A stretch of DNA of 10,641 bases from Deltaproteobacteria bacterium (GCA_019312685.1 JAFDCR010000253.1:1-10641); one strand, 5' to 3'; counted from the first letter of the stretch, positions 1-6,927 are shown. Notes: a model not told the origin generated them from the letters alone. Numbers and translations: made by a program.

Positions 1-143
1 GGGCTCAGATCGGGATTGCCGAGACTGAAGTCAAAAACATTGTCAGCGCCGTATTCCGCTTTGAGTCTGGCACCCTCTTCAAACATTTTACGGATCCATG
101 ATGCGCTCCGGGCAAAGTCATCCATTTTTTTTGATATAGCCAT
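1..143 (-). CDS. PLP-dependent aminotransferase (class I/II), 5' end only
   Basis: Only the first 47 codons lie in the window; the gene runs off the left edge. It starts with ATG at 143-141, preceded by a strong ribosome binding site (GGAGGGG, 3 nt before the ATG). The peptide begins MAISKKMDDF and contains the segments WIRKMFEEGARLKAEYG and VFDFSLGNPDLS. The F-x-x-G-N-P-D stretch is the N-terminal hallmark of fold-type I, AspC-like aminotransferases, where it lines the substrate pocket before the large PLP domain. The catalytic lysine lies outside the window, so the amino-acid substrate cannot be named. It is in the same orientation as the ispH-ftsY-dnaJ run but lies 294 nt downstream of it, past two hairpins, so it probably has its own promoter. 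Confidence 0.8.
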   Translation of the reverse strand, partial: MAISKKMDDFARSASWIRKMFEEGARLKAEYGADNVFDFSLGNPDLS

Positions 144-207
144 TTCCCCTCCACATGATTGTTAAATTAGATGACTCTTAAGAGAATCAGTGTTTTCTGT
201 GTCTTTT

Positions 208-213
208 ATTATA
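208..213 (-). promoter_or_regulatory. possible -10 box for the aminotransferase gene
   Basis: On the minus strand these bases read TATAAT, a perfect sigma-70 -10 hexamer, 64 nt before the aminotransferase ATG. No convincing -35 box sits 16-18 nt further upstream; that place is occupied by the GC-rich hairpin at 230-249. A perfect 10-bp palindrome CTCTTAAGAG at 175-184 lies between this box and the gene and could be an operator. This is weak evidence from hexamer matching alone in AT-rich DNA. Confidence 0.2.
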
Positions 214-229
214 ATCTGAAAAACTATAG

Positions 230-249
230 ACTCCCGCCTGCGCGGGAGT
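230..249. repeat. REP-like palindrome 1; possible terminator
   Basis: ACTCCCGC (230-237) and GCGGGAGT (242-249) form a perfect 8-bp GC-rich stem around a 4-nt loop (CTGC). Read on the minus strand, the stem is followed after six bases by TTTTT, so it could act as an imperfect intrinsic terminator for the operon that ends at 438. The core resembles the dispersed palindromes of the 'TTCCCGCNNNNGCGGGAA' type that are repeated in many proteobacterial genomes; whether it is repeated in this genome cannot be seen here. Confidence 0.55.
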
Positions 250-266
250 GACTGCGTTGATTATTT

Positions 267-299
267 GTCATCCCTGCGGAAGCGAGGAGGTGGATCCAG
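267..299. repeat. REP-like palindrome 2 (degenerate, adjacent to the first)
   Basis: The segment reads GTCATCCCTGCGGAAGCGAG and continues to GGATCCAG. It matches the general form of dispersed bacterial repeats that run from GTCATTCCCGC to a GCGGGAATCCAG end, but its stem is imperfect (CCTGC-GGAA-GCGAGG, with outer ATCC/GGAT pairing). It sits 17 bp from the first palindrome; clustered pairs are common for REP-type repeats. I infer the family resemblance and could not test copy number. Confidence 0.45.
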
Positions 300-437
300 A
301 GTATTATAAATTACAGTTAATTTATAGCCACATGACATATATATGTATTCTGAATATCTTAATCGGATATCCGGAATGATCATATTTATAGCAGAAGTAA
401 GGCTGTTTTCAAATCCCAAGTCAAGCCCGGCTTTCTA

Positions 438-1277
438 CTACTGGTTGAATTTTCCTTTCAAATATTCATAGGCATTGTTGATCTCTTTCATTTTTTCTTC
501 CGCAACCTCTTTAAATTCCTTGCCAAGATGCCCGACCTTATCCGGATGATATTTCATGCTCAACTTTCGATAAGCCGCCTTTATTTCCGCAAAATCGGCC
601 CCTGGAGGCAACCCTAGAATCGCATAATATTTAGCCTCGGAAATTTCTCCGGCGGGCTCTGCAGCACCCCTGTAACCGGCCTGATATTTTGCCTCGGTGC
701 TCCGTTGGTCATAGGCTGAAATCTCAAGGTAAACCCCGATATTTCTGGCAAACTGCAGCTCCGCTTCAGAGACGGTATCATTTGAATATAATACCTGGTA
801 AACCAGCTCCAATAAAATCAGCCGGGGCTGGTAGGCGAATTTCTGCCTGAATTCTTGCAGCAGCGACTCGATGCTCAACTTAGAGTCGAGCGCCTCCTTG
901 ATCAGCTCTCTGACCCAGAAAAGCTGGTTCTGCGAATAATGGAGATTATACTGGAAGAAATGCCGGATGGTTTTTACCTCATCCCGGGTCACCTTGCCGT
1001 CAATCTGTGCTATCTTTACAAGGATATTGACCAGCAGATATACAAAGGTGTTGTGGGTTTCCGTCTGGGACTTTTCATAGGCGCTTATCTGGCGTTTTAT
1101 ATAAAAGGTAAAGGCCCAGAAGGCTGCTATGCCGCTAAGCAGCAGAAACAGAAGAACAAATACAATGAGACCGAGAACCTCGAATAGCAACGGGGCGCCG
1201 CCGGTGATAAACAGCAGCAGGAAAATCAGCAGAAAGCAGCCGCCGCAGCCGGGCTGTTCATGTCGTCTATATTCCAT
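438..1277 (-). CDS. membrane-anchored DnaJ-domain co-chaperone with TerB-like domain (DjlA-like)
   Basis: This 279-residue protein has a short basic N-terminus, two closely spaced hydrophobic segments at about residues 13-30 and 33-60, a TerB-like helical domain at about 78-190 (core LLVNILVKIAQIDGKVTRDE), a linker, and a C-terminal J domain at about 216-277. The J domain keeps the HPD motif (244-246) needed to stimulate DnaK ATPase. The order membrane anchor, TerB, J domain is that of DjlA (E. coli DjlA has one anchor), so it probably recruits DnaK to the inner membrane. It is the last gene of the ispH-ftsY run, 48 nt after ftsY. The ATG at 1277-1275 has only a weak Shine-Dalgarno (TTGGAAAAAT). 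I hold back the symbol djlA because the two-segment anchor differs from the classic protein. Confidence 0.85.
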   Translation of the reverse strand: MEYRRHEQPGCGGCFLLIFLLLFITGGAPLLFEVLGLIVFVLLFLLLSGIAAFWAFTFYIKRQISAYEKSQTETHNTFVYLLVNILVKIAQIDGKVTRDEVKTIRHFFQYNLHYSQNQLFWVRELIKEALDSKLSIESLLQEFRQKFAYQPRLILLELVYQVLYSNDTVSEAELQFARNIGVYLEISAYDQRSTEAKYQAGYRGAAEPAGEISEAKYYAILGLPPGADFAEIKAAYRKLSMKYHPDKVGHLGKEFKEVAEEKMKEINNAYEYLKGKFNQ

Positions 1278-1325
1278 ATTTTTCCAATGGGGAATATCTG
1301 TTTATTTGAATAATCTGTATAGTGG

Positions 1326-2381
1326 TTATTGCTCCTGTGAAGCTCCATTGGCAAAAAGGGCCTCAATAAATTCATGCGGCACAAAATCACGCAGATCATC
1401 CAGTTTTTCACCGATACCGATAAACCTGATAGGTATCTTAAAATCATGGGAAATATTCACCACAATACCTCCCTTTGCAGTACCGTCCAGTTTTGTCAGG
1501 ACCAGACCGGTAAGCCCGACCGCCTCATTAAAAAGTTTTGCCTGGGAAATACTGTTCTGGCCGGTGGTTGCATCAAGGATGAGCATTGTTTCATGGGGAG
1601 CTCCGGCAATTTTTTTATTTATCACCCGGTTGATCTTTTTAAGTTCTTCCATCAGGTTTACCTTTGTATGCAGGCGCCCGGCCGTATCTATAATAATTAC
1701 ATCAAAGTTCCTGGGAGCAGCATAATCCATGGCATCATAAATTACAGAGGAGGGATCCGCTCCCTGCTCTTTTGCAACAACATCCACCCCGACCCTTTCA
1801 CCCCAGACCTTCAACTGGTCTATTGCTGCAGCCCGGAAAGTATCTGCGGCAACCAGCAGAACGCTCCGGCCGGAACGGACGAACTTGTTGGCCATCTTGC
1901 CTATAGTTGTCGTCTTTCCGACACCGTTGACCCCGACAACCATAATCACAAAGGGGCCTTTTTCCGGAAATTTCATTTCCGTAGTCTCATACCAGTCAAA
2001 AAACGACAGCATCCTTTTCTTTAGGGCGGATTTAAGTGCTTGGGGATCCTTAAGTTCCTGCCTTGACACCTTGGCGCGGATTTCATCAAGCAGGTCAAGG
2101 GTTGTATAAACACCAAGGTCGGCGGTAATGAGAATTTCTTCAAGTTCATCCAGAAGCTCTGCATCAATCTGCTTCTTTCCCAGAAACAGATTGTCTACTC
2201 TACTTACCAGAGAATCCCGGGTTTTACTCAGCCTCTCCTGCAGACGTTTGAATAATCCCTTCCGGTTGTCCTTCCCTTGCTCCTCTTCTGCAACAATTCC
2301 GGCAGATCCACTTTCCTCTCCCTGTAAAGAAATTGGGGGTGTATCCTCTGCTGTTTTTTTCTTTTTGAACCAACCTAACAT
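1326..2381 (-). CDS. ftsY: signal recognition particle receptor FtsY
   Basis: FtsY is the SRP receptor GTPase: it docks ribosome-SRP complexes at the inner membrane and hands nascent membrane proteins to SecYEG. The 351 residues show a short amphipathic N-terminus (MLGWFKKKK) likely to touch the membrane, an acidic stretch at about 20-40 (a short A domain), the helical N domain at about 45-130, and the NG GTPase with P-loop GVNGVGKT (150-157), DTFRAAA (180-186), DTAGR (232-236), TKLDG (296-300) and GIGEK (322-326). All SRP-GTPase motifs are intact. The ATG at 2381 has GGAG six nt upstream. It lies 54 nt after the ispH-ubiA gene and 48 nt before the DnaJ gene, all on one strand, which suggests one transcript. 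Length fits FtsY proteins with a short A domain. Confidence 0.97.
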   Translation of the reverse strand: MLGWFKKKKTAEDTPPISLQGEESGSAGIVAEEEQGKDNRKGLFKRLQERLSKTRDSLVSRVDNLFLGKKQIDAELLDELEEILITADLGVYTTLDLLDEIRAKVSRQELKDPQALKSALKKRMLSFFDWYETTEMKFPEKGPFVIMVVGVNGVGKTTTIGKMANKFVRSGRSVLLVAADTFRAAAIDQLKVWGERVGVDVVAKEQGADPSSVIYDAMDYAAPRNFDVIIIDTAGRLHTKVNLMEELKKINRVINKKIAGAPHETMLILDATTGQNSISQAKLFNEAVGLTGLVLTKLDGTAKGGIVVNISHDFKIPIRFIGIGEKLDDLRDFVPHEFIEALFANGASQEQ

Positions 2382-2435
2382 TTGCTACTCCATTATTTTA
2401 AATCCAGATCAATATCCTTTCTGTTAATGAAAAAT

Positions 2436-4169
2436 TCACCTATAAATATGCGACAGCCAGGCAAGGCCGGCCAGTAAGGGAAAAACAGAATCCAGCCAGA
2501 ACTCAAGTTTTGGGCCATGGCTCACCTTACCCTTTACATATAACTGTGTTAATCCAAAAATATACGCTATTCCGGGCAGCAGCCAGAAACCTGTTACTGC
2601 CATAAGTCCAGTCAGGGGTATAATCAAAAGCATAACAACCAGCAGCAGCATTATTATATTCAGGATTTGCAGCGTTTTCTTCTCTCCTATGAATACAGGC
2701 AGGGTTTCCCTGCCCACAATCCTGTCCCCCTGCACCTCAAAAACATCAATCAGGGCGTTTCTCACAAAAACAAGAAGCATGACAAATAAAAGAACCGCCA
2801 GGGTTAACAGGTCAGGATTCTGGGAGCCTCTCCACGAGGGAAGAAGAGTTGTGACAAATCCCCAGGCTACTGCAACTAGAAATGTCTTTGAACCCGGAAT
2901 TTCCTTCAAACCCCTCACTCGGATATTGGGGATAAGTGATTTGGGTATGACCTGCACACTGTATAAAACACCGAAAACAATCATGCAGCTCAGGAATAAA
3001 AACTGTTTTATGCCATGTTCAAACACCAAGGTGAGGGCTAAAGCTAGGGATAAGGCAACGGCGACAAGAAGGGTACAGCGGTACTTTTCATAAAAAAGGG
3101 CCCGCAGCGGATCATTGAATTTCTGTAATTTTCTGTCAGTAAAACGATTCAGGTTATGCATGGCAAAAAGGTAAAAAAAACTGATCAGAAAATGACTTAC
3201 TCGAGGCACATTATTCTGTAGTATTTCAGCAGTGTAGGTAAGGGCTCCACCGGCCAGACTGACATATATATTTGTTGCCAGCAAAAGCCAGAGCAATTTA
3301 CTGGCAGTATACTTAAGCCTGCTCTCGTCTTTACTGGGTATGGCCTCAAGTATCCTGACCACCCTGTTAATCATCCAGGTCGGGGTTGATGCACCTGCAG
3401 TCACTCCCACACAATCAAATTTAGCCAGGCTTTCAAGATCCAGTTCCTCTTCCGTTTCAACCAGAAATACCGGGCAGCCCATTCCCTCAGCTATTTCAGC
3501 CAGCCGTTGAGTATTGGCACTGTTCTTGCCTCCCACCACGACCATTGCTTCCACATTCCGGCAGAGTATACGTACCTCTTCCTGGCGCTTATGTGTTGCA
3601 TCACAAATAGTATTAAATACCCGCCCCCCTGGGAATTTATCCAAAACCAGGCTGCTCAGTTCTTCAAAGACTGTTTCATCCTGAGTTGTCTGGCTTACTA
3701 TTATATAAGGAGATTCAAGCTGTAATTTTTCAACATCCTCACTATTACTTACGACCTGTCCCCTGTCGCCGGCAAACCCCATCAACCCTTCAACCTCGGC
3801 ATGATTGCGGTCACCAATAATAACGGTACCATATCCCTGTTTGAGGTACTTTCTGATAATGACCTGAACCCTGACCACATGGGGACAGGTCGCGTCTTTA
3901 ACCTTGGCGCCCGCCATCCGGAGTTTTTCTTTTTGAACCGGGGGAACGCCGTGCGCCCTGATAATAACCGTGCCGGACTCCTCCTCAGGAATATCCTTGA
4001 GCACCTTCACGCCCCTTTCACCTAAAAGATTGAGCACCTGGGGATTATGGATTAAGGGACCAAATGTGGATACACCGGTATCCGCATTCTGGATGACATC
4101 CAAAGTAGTTTCCACCGCTCTTCTGACCCCCATACAGAATCCGGCGCTTTTTGCTAAAATAACCTTCAT
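2436..4169 (-). CDS. ispH: IspH (HMBPP reductase) fused to a UbiA-family membrane prenyltransferase
   Basis: This is a continuous 577-residue reading frame with two enzymes. Residues 1-280 are IspH (LytB), the last step of the MEP pathway, which reduces HMBPP to IPP and DMAPP with a [4Fe-4S] cluster. Cluster ligands C12 (GFCMGV), C95 (ATCPHV) and C189 (ICDATHKRQ) are present, as are H41, H73, H123 and the proton-relay E125 in NHAEVEG. IspH proteins normally end near here. Residues 288-577 are an integral membrane domain with about eight or nine hydrophobic segments and UbiA features: a first motif NRFTDRKLQ (341-349), which departs from NDxxDxxxD, and a second IDVFEVQGDRIVGRETLP (473-490). 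Its acceptor cannot be predicted. There is no strong Shine-Dalgarno before the ATG at 4169, but MKVILAKSAGFC is a normal IspH start. It is the first gene of the ftsY-dnaJ run. Confidence 0.92.
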   Translation of the reverse strand: MKVILAKSAGFCMGVRRAVETTLDVIQNADTGVSTFGPLIHNPQVLNLLGERGVKVLKDIPEEESGTVIIRAHGVPPVQKEKLRMAGAKVKDATCPHVVRVQVIIRKYLKQGYGTVIIGDRNHAEVEGLMGFAGDRGQVVSNSEDVEKLQLESPYIIVSQTTQDETVFEELSSLVLDKFPGGRVFNTICDATHKRQEEVRILCRNVEAMVVVGGKNSANTQRLAEIAEGMGCPVFLVETEEELDLESLAKFDCVGVTAGASTPTWMINRVVRILEAIPSKDESRLKYTASKLLWLLLATNIYVSLAGGALTYTAEILQNNVPRVSHFLISFFYLFAMHNLNRFTDRKLQKFNDPLRALFYEKYRCTLLVAVALSLALALTLVFEHGIKQFLFLSCMIVFGVLYSVQVIPKSLIPNIRVRGLKEIPGSKTFLVAVAWGFVTTLLPSWRGSQNPDLLTLAVLLFVMLLVFVRNALIDVFEVQGDRIVGRETLPVFIGEKKTLQILNIIMLLLVVMLLIIPLTGLMAVTGFWLLPGIAYIFGLTQLYVKGKVSHGPKLEFWLDSVFPLLAGLAWLSHIYR

Positions 4170-4604
4170 TTCAATTCAAACTTACTACTTTCAACTACTC
4201 AACAAATCTCATCACGCAATTACTGCTCTGCTGAACACCACCATGGACTTTATCAGACAATATTTGAAAGAGGTGCATACTAATACAATAGCTGAAGAAT
4301 TAAAACTACCGGAATATTGTCCTGTGTATTACAAATAATGTTATGGAACATTTTATTTACTGCAGGTAAACAGGACAAATTTTTTCATTTGAGCCTCTTG
4401 CAAAATGAATGTTGTTGCGAGATCGAGAGAAAAGTTTCCTGTGCGAGGATAAAAGTTAAAACCACCCGGAGGCGTAGCAGCGCTACGGTGAGGACGGTTT
4501 TTAACTTGAAGACACAGCATAGGGAATTTTTAGCCGATCGGAGTAAATGTTCATTTTGCAAGAGACTCATTTTATAAAACAAATTATTTTTCAGTATAGG
4601 CATA
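4170..4604. other. divergent intergenic region between ispH-ubiA and the DUF2156 gene
   Basis: This 435-bp stretch separates two divergently transcribed genes and should hold both promoters. The right part is filled by the 180-bp palindrome at 4390-4569. In the left 220 bp I see no clear sigma-70 promoter for ispH. There is a 31-codon plus-strand frame at 4243-4338, without a ribosome binding site, which I do not call as a gene. Between the palindrome and the ATG at 4605 there are only 35 AT-rich bases, so the DUF2156 promoter, if close, must lie within or overlap the palindrome's right arm. Confidence 0.6.
4390..4569. mobile_element. 180-bp palindromic MITE-like element
   Basis: The two ends are inverted copies: 4390-4413 and 4546-4569 match at 21 of 24 positions around the shared core CTCTTGCAAAATGAA. 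The similarity continues inward: GTTAAAACCACCCGGAGGCGTAGC (4455-4478) faces a near-complementary arm at 4482-4506, closing on a 6-bp perfect stem CGTAGC/GCTACG with a 3-nt loop at 4479-4481. The element is therefore one long imperfect palindrome centred near 4480. The 5-bp sequence CATTT occurs at both borders (4386-4390 and 4568-4572), a possible but low-complexity target duplication. It has no coding capacity of its own, which is typical of miniature inverted-repeat elements moved in trans. I do not recognise the parent transposase family. Confidence 0.7.
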
Positions 4605-5552
4605 ATGATTGAAATTCATTCATTAAAACTGTCCGACAGAGACCTGGTCACAAAGTATCTCCGCAGGAATCCACCGGAAATATCCGAACATACATTTACC
4701 AACCTCTTTATCTGGCAGCCTTCCAGACCTATTTATTTTAGCGAGATTGACAACTCACTTATTTTCCTTGTTGAATCAAACAAAGGAGAAGGCGGGTATA
4801 TTCTTTACGGTCCTCCTGCGGGCAATATCACCCTGCCGGAAATACTTTCTCTCTTTGAGCGGTCTGGAGGCAATAGAAAGTTAACCGGCGCTGTCCGCAT
4901 TCCGGACAGGATCACGGAATTTTTACCTTCTGATAATTTTATTGTTAATGAGGACCGGGATAATGCCGATTATGTCTACGTTGTTGCAGAACTGGCTGAA
5001 CTTGCCGGCCGGAAATTCTCAAAAAAACGCAACAGGATCAAGCAGTGCCTCAACAAATATTCCTGTGAATATGTCCCCATAACCCCGGGACTGCTAGCTG
5101 AATGTGAGACCATGCAGGAACACTGGTGTCATGCCAGAGAATGCGGCAGAACGCCCGGACTCTGCAATGAAGCCAACGCCATCGCCGAAGCATTTGCCCA
5201 TTTTGAGGATTTCGGTCTTCTCGGCGGCGCTGTCAGAGTTGACGGCACGATACAGGCCTATGCAATTGCAGAGGAATTACATCCCGGTACGGCTGTCTGG
5301 CATTTTGAAAAGGCGATGGCCCATATCCCGGGTCTCGGCCAGCTGATCAACCAGTGGTTTTCCAAATACGGCTTGGCGGATTTCAAATTTGTTAACCGTG
5401 AACAGGACTTGGGAGTTAAGGGTCTGCGTCAGGCCAAGAAAAGCTATTTTCCCCACCACATGGTGAATAAAAACCGTATTTCTTTGTCAACCGGGGAGTC
5501 CATAGCTGCAAAAAGCATTAAGGCTCAAGGATGCGCAGCCCACGAACACTGA
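4605..5552 (+). CDS. DUF2156 / LPG_synthase_C-like (GNAT-fold) protein
   Basis: This 315-residue soluble protein belongs to the DUF2156 family, which shares the tandem acyltransferase fold of the C-terminal domain of MprF, the lysyl-phosphatidylglycerol synthase that transfers amino acids from tRNA to lipid. Recognisable blocks are YVYVVAELAELAGRKFSKKRN (123-143), WHFEKA (232-237) and VNREQDLGVKGLRQAKKSYF (263-282), all conserved in stand-alone family members. There is no membrane flippase domain as in MprF, so lipid aminoacylation is only a family-level suggestion; the substrate is unknown. The ATG at 4605 has a weak AGG five nt upstream. The gene stands alone between a divergent operon and a convergent TPR gene, and its start is only 35 bp from the palindromic element, so that element may carry or disturb its promoter. 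Confidence 0.85.
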   Translation: MIEIHSLKLSDRDLVTKYLRRNPPEISEHTFTNLFIWQPSRPIYFSEIDNSLIFLVESNKGEGGYILYGPPAGNITLPEILSLFERSGGNRKLTGAVRIPDRITEFLPSDNFIVNEDRDNADYVYVVAELAELAGRKFSKKRNRIKQCLNKYSCEYVPITPGLLAECETMQEHWCHARECGRTPGLCNEANAIAEAFAHFEDFGLLGGAVRVDGTIQAYAIAEELHPGTAVWHFEKAMAHIPGLGQLINQWFSKYGLADFKFVNREQDLGVKGLRQAKKSYFPHHMVNKNRISLSTGESIAAKSIKAQGCAAHEH

Positions 5553-5711
5553 TGGTTAAAGTGTTTAGGGGACATCTTTATAATATAAGAATGATTCACG
5601 AGATAAAATATAGCCGCTTGCTGAAATCTGAAAACCACTATCTTCGTTCAACGTGTGTATTATTAGCAATAAATGTCTGTTAAATAGCTTATAATCCAGT
5701 ATGAATAGTTT

Positions 5712-6701
5712 TTATTTTTTATTTTTCATGATTTCCTGATAACAGGGTTCACTACGTATGTAATCTAGGTCGGGATCTCTATTTATATATTCCCTATAAC
5801 CAATCCCTTTAATGATTGACTTCTTTAGCCAATCACATGCTTTTTTATTTTTTTTCATTTTTGAAAAGAAACAAGCAAAATTGTAGTAGGCTATGGCATC
5901 ATCCGGCATAAGCTCAATAGCCTTGTTTATATCCTCAATAGCCCTGTCGTAAAAACCTTGTTCTATGTATACAAGCCCACGTAAAGTGTAAGAGTCTGCA
6001 TCCGGCTTAAGCTCAATAGCCCTGTTTATATCCTCAATAGCCCTGTCGTAGAGGCCTTTTTTACTGTACACATGCCCGCGGTTTTTGTAGGCAACAGCAA
6101 AGTCGGGTTTAAGCTCAATAGCCTTGTTTATATCCTCAATAGCCCTGTCGTAGAAACCTTGTTCACTGTACGCATTCCCGCGGTTGTTGTAGGCAATAGC
6201 AAAGTCGGGTTTAAGCTCAATAGCCTTGTTTATATCCTCAATAGCCCTGTCGTAAAAACCTTGTTCTATGTATACAAGCCCACGTAAAGTGTAAAAGTCT
6301 GCATCCGGCTTAACCTCAATAGCCTTGTTTATATCCTCCCTAGCCTTGTTTATGTCCACAATAGCCCTGTCGTAAAGGTTTTTATCTATGTACAAAAACC
6401 CACGTAAAGTGTTAGAGTCTGCATCCGGTTTAACCTTAATAGCCTTGTTTATATCCTCAATAGCCTTGTTTATGTCCTCAATAGCCCTGTCGTAGGGGCT
6501 TTGAGCATAGTATGCTTTCCCGCGGTTTTTGTAGTGGTAATACTTTTGACTCCCCTCTTGGTTTATAGAATCAGGACAAACCTCAATTTGCTTATCATGT
6601 TCTCCTCTTTTTCCATACTCATAACACCAATCTGTATTAGCTTTCGTTACGTTAACCCACAGGCAGGTAATTATGATAGAAAATAACATGCTCTTCAGCA
6701 C
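5712..6701 (-). CDS. secreted tetratricopeptide-repeat protein with GTG start
   Basis: The 329-residue product begins with a probable Sec signal peptide (MLKSMLFSIIITCLWVNVTKA, cut likely after A21). Residues 57-271 hold six TPR units with the consensus GxxYxxxGxYDRAIEDINKAIELKPD; residues 272-329 form a capping segment ending DPDLDYIRSEPCYQEIMK, seen in many bacterial TPR proteins. TPRs bind proteins; the partner is unknown. The first two units carry a seven-residue insertion (IEDINKA duplicated) that lengthens helix B by two turns. The start is GTG at 6701: GAGGAG lies 8 nt upstream, whereas the ATG four codons later has no suitable site. The repeats are very similar at DNA level, with an exact 81-bp copy 303 bp away, so the array expanded recently. 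The gene is AT-rich and sits alone in the accessory stretch. Confidence 0.85.
   Translation of the reverse strand: MLKSMLFSIIITCLWVNVTKANTDWCYEYGKRGEHDKQIEVCPDSINQEGSQKYYHYKNRGKAYYAQSPYDRAIEDINKAIEDINKAIKVKPDADSNTLRGFLYIDKNLYDRAIVDINKAREDINKAIEVKPDADFYTLRGLVYIEQGFYDRAIEDINKAIELKPDFAIAYNNRGNAYSEQGFYDRAIEDINKAIELKPDFAVAYKNRGHVYSKKGLYDRAIEDINRAIELKPDADSYTLRGLVYIEQGFYDRAIEDINKAIELMPDDAIAYYNFACFFSKMKKNKKACDWLKKSIIKGIGYREYINRDPDLDYIRSEPCYQEIMKNKK
5911..6493. repeat. near-identical tandem DNA repeats inside the TPR gene
   Basis: The TPR-coding units repeat about every 99-123 bp. Bases 5911-5991 recur without change at 6214-6294 (81 bp, offset 303 bp, three units), and the match continues with one mismatch for 18 more bases, so a block of three units was duplicated. 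A shorter 21-bp duplication lies at 6438-6458 and 6459-6479 (one mismatch), and a diverged copy of the same pair is at 6318-6338 and 6339-6359. Such DNA can change unit number by slippage or recombination, always in frame. Confidence 0.85.
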
Positions 6702-6703
6702 CT

Positions 6704-6715
6704 GAATATCTCCTC
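6704..6715 (-). promoter_or_regulatory. ribosome binding site fixing the GTG start of the TPR gene
   Basis: On the minus strand this reads AGAGGAGATATT, with GAGGAG ending 8 nt before GTG (6701-6699). It is the only strong Shine-Dalgarno in the area and decides for the GTG rather than the ATG at 6689, which would lie 20 nt away. The GTG start also gives the signal peptide its positively charged lysine. Confidence 0.75.
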
Positions 6716-6865
6716 TTCATGTGGCAATGGCTGAACTCTTCCCCACCCACGGGTAATATTGAAAAAATGAAATTTACCATTCGACATTTGCATCGGCGCT
6801 CCATCACGGCTTGTCCCGGCCAGAGTTGAGCGAGCCGAGAAAGAACATCCGACCGAAATATTTTT

Positions 6866-6871
6866 ATAATA
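6866..6871 (+). promoter_or_regulatory. possible -10 box for the DUF218 gene
   Basis: TATAAT, a perfect sigma-70 -10 hexamer. At 17 nt upstream is AGAACA (6843-6848), matching TTGACA in three of six positions. Transcription from here would give a leader of about 80 nt before the DUF218 start, including the strong ribosome binding site at 6928-6934. The flanking DNA is AT-rich, so a chance match is possible. Confidence 0.25.
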
Positions 6872-6927
6872 ACAAAAATCTCTTTTTTCACTATTTGAGA
6901 TCCTTGTTTTTAATTTATTAGGTTTGC

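Noticed and set aside
4243..4338. A 31-codon plus-strand frame (MDFIRQYLKEVHTN..., ending CPVYYK) between ispH and the palindromic element.
   Set aside because: It has a plausible helical composition but no ribosome binding site, and its frame stays open upstream only because it runs antisense through ispH. It could be a remnant of a small gene, but I cannot support it.
4390..4569. The palindrome as a CRISPR repeat or an attachment site.
   Set aside because: There is only one copy, no regular spacers, no cas genes, no integrase and no tRNA nearby.
4385..4603. Short frames on both strands within the 180-bp palindrome (72 and 86 codons).
   Set aside because: Both arise from the symmetrical arms of the palindrome, so each strand gives a similar peptide; there is no ribosome binding site or domain.
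5553..5711. A terminator between the convergent DUF2156 and TPR genes.
   Set aside because: Only AT-rich sequence with weak pairing is visible; no GC-rich stem with a T-run on either strand.
5911..6493. The regular repeats as a CRISPR array or non-coding tandem repeat.
   Set aside because: The repeats are in frame, encode clear TPR units and have no unique spacers, so they are coding repeats.
6652..6891. A 79-residue minus-strand frame overlapping the start of the TPR gene.
   Set aside because: It overlaps the signal peptide of the TPR gene in another frame, is rich in unusual residues, and has no family resemblance or convincing start. The underlying DNA (about 6780-6860, GC-richer than its surroundings) might be a dispersed intergenic repeat, but I could not verify that.
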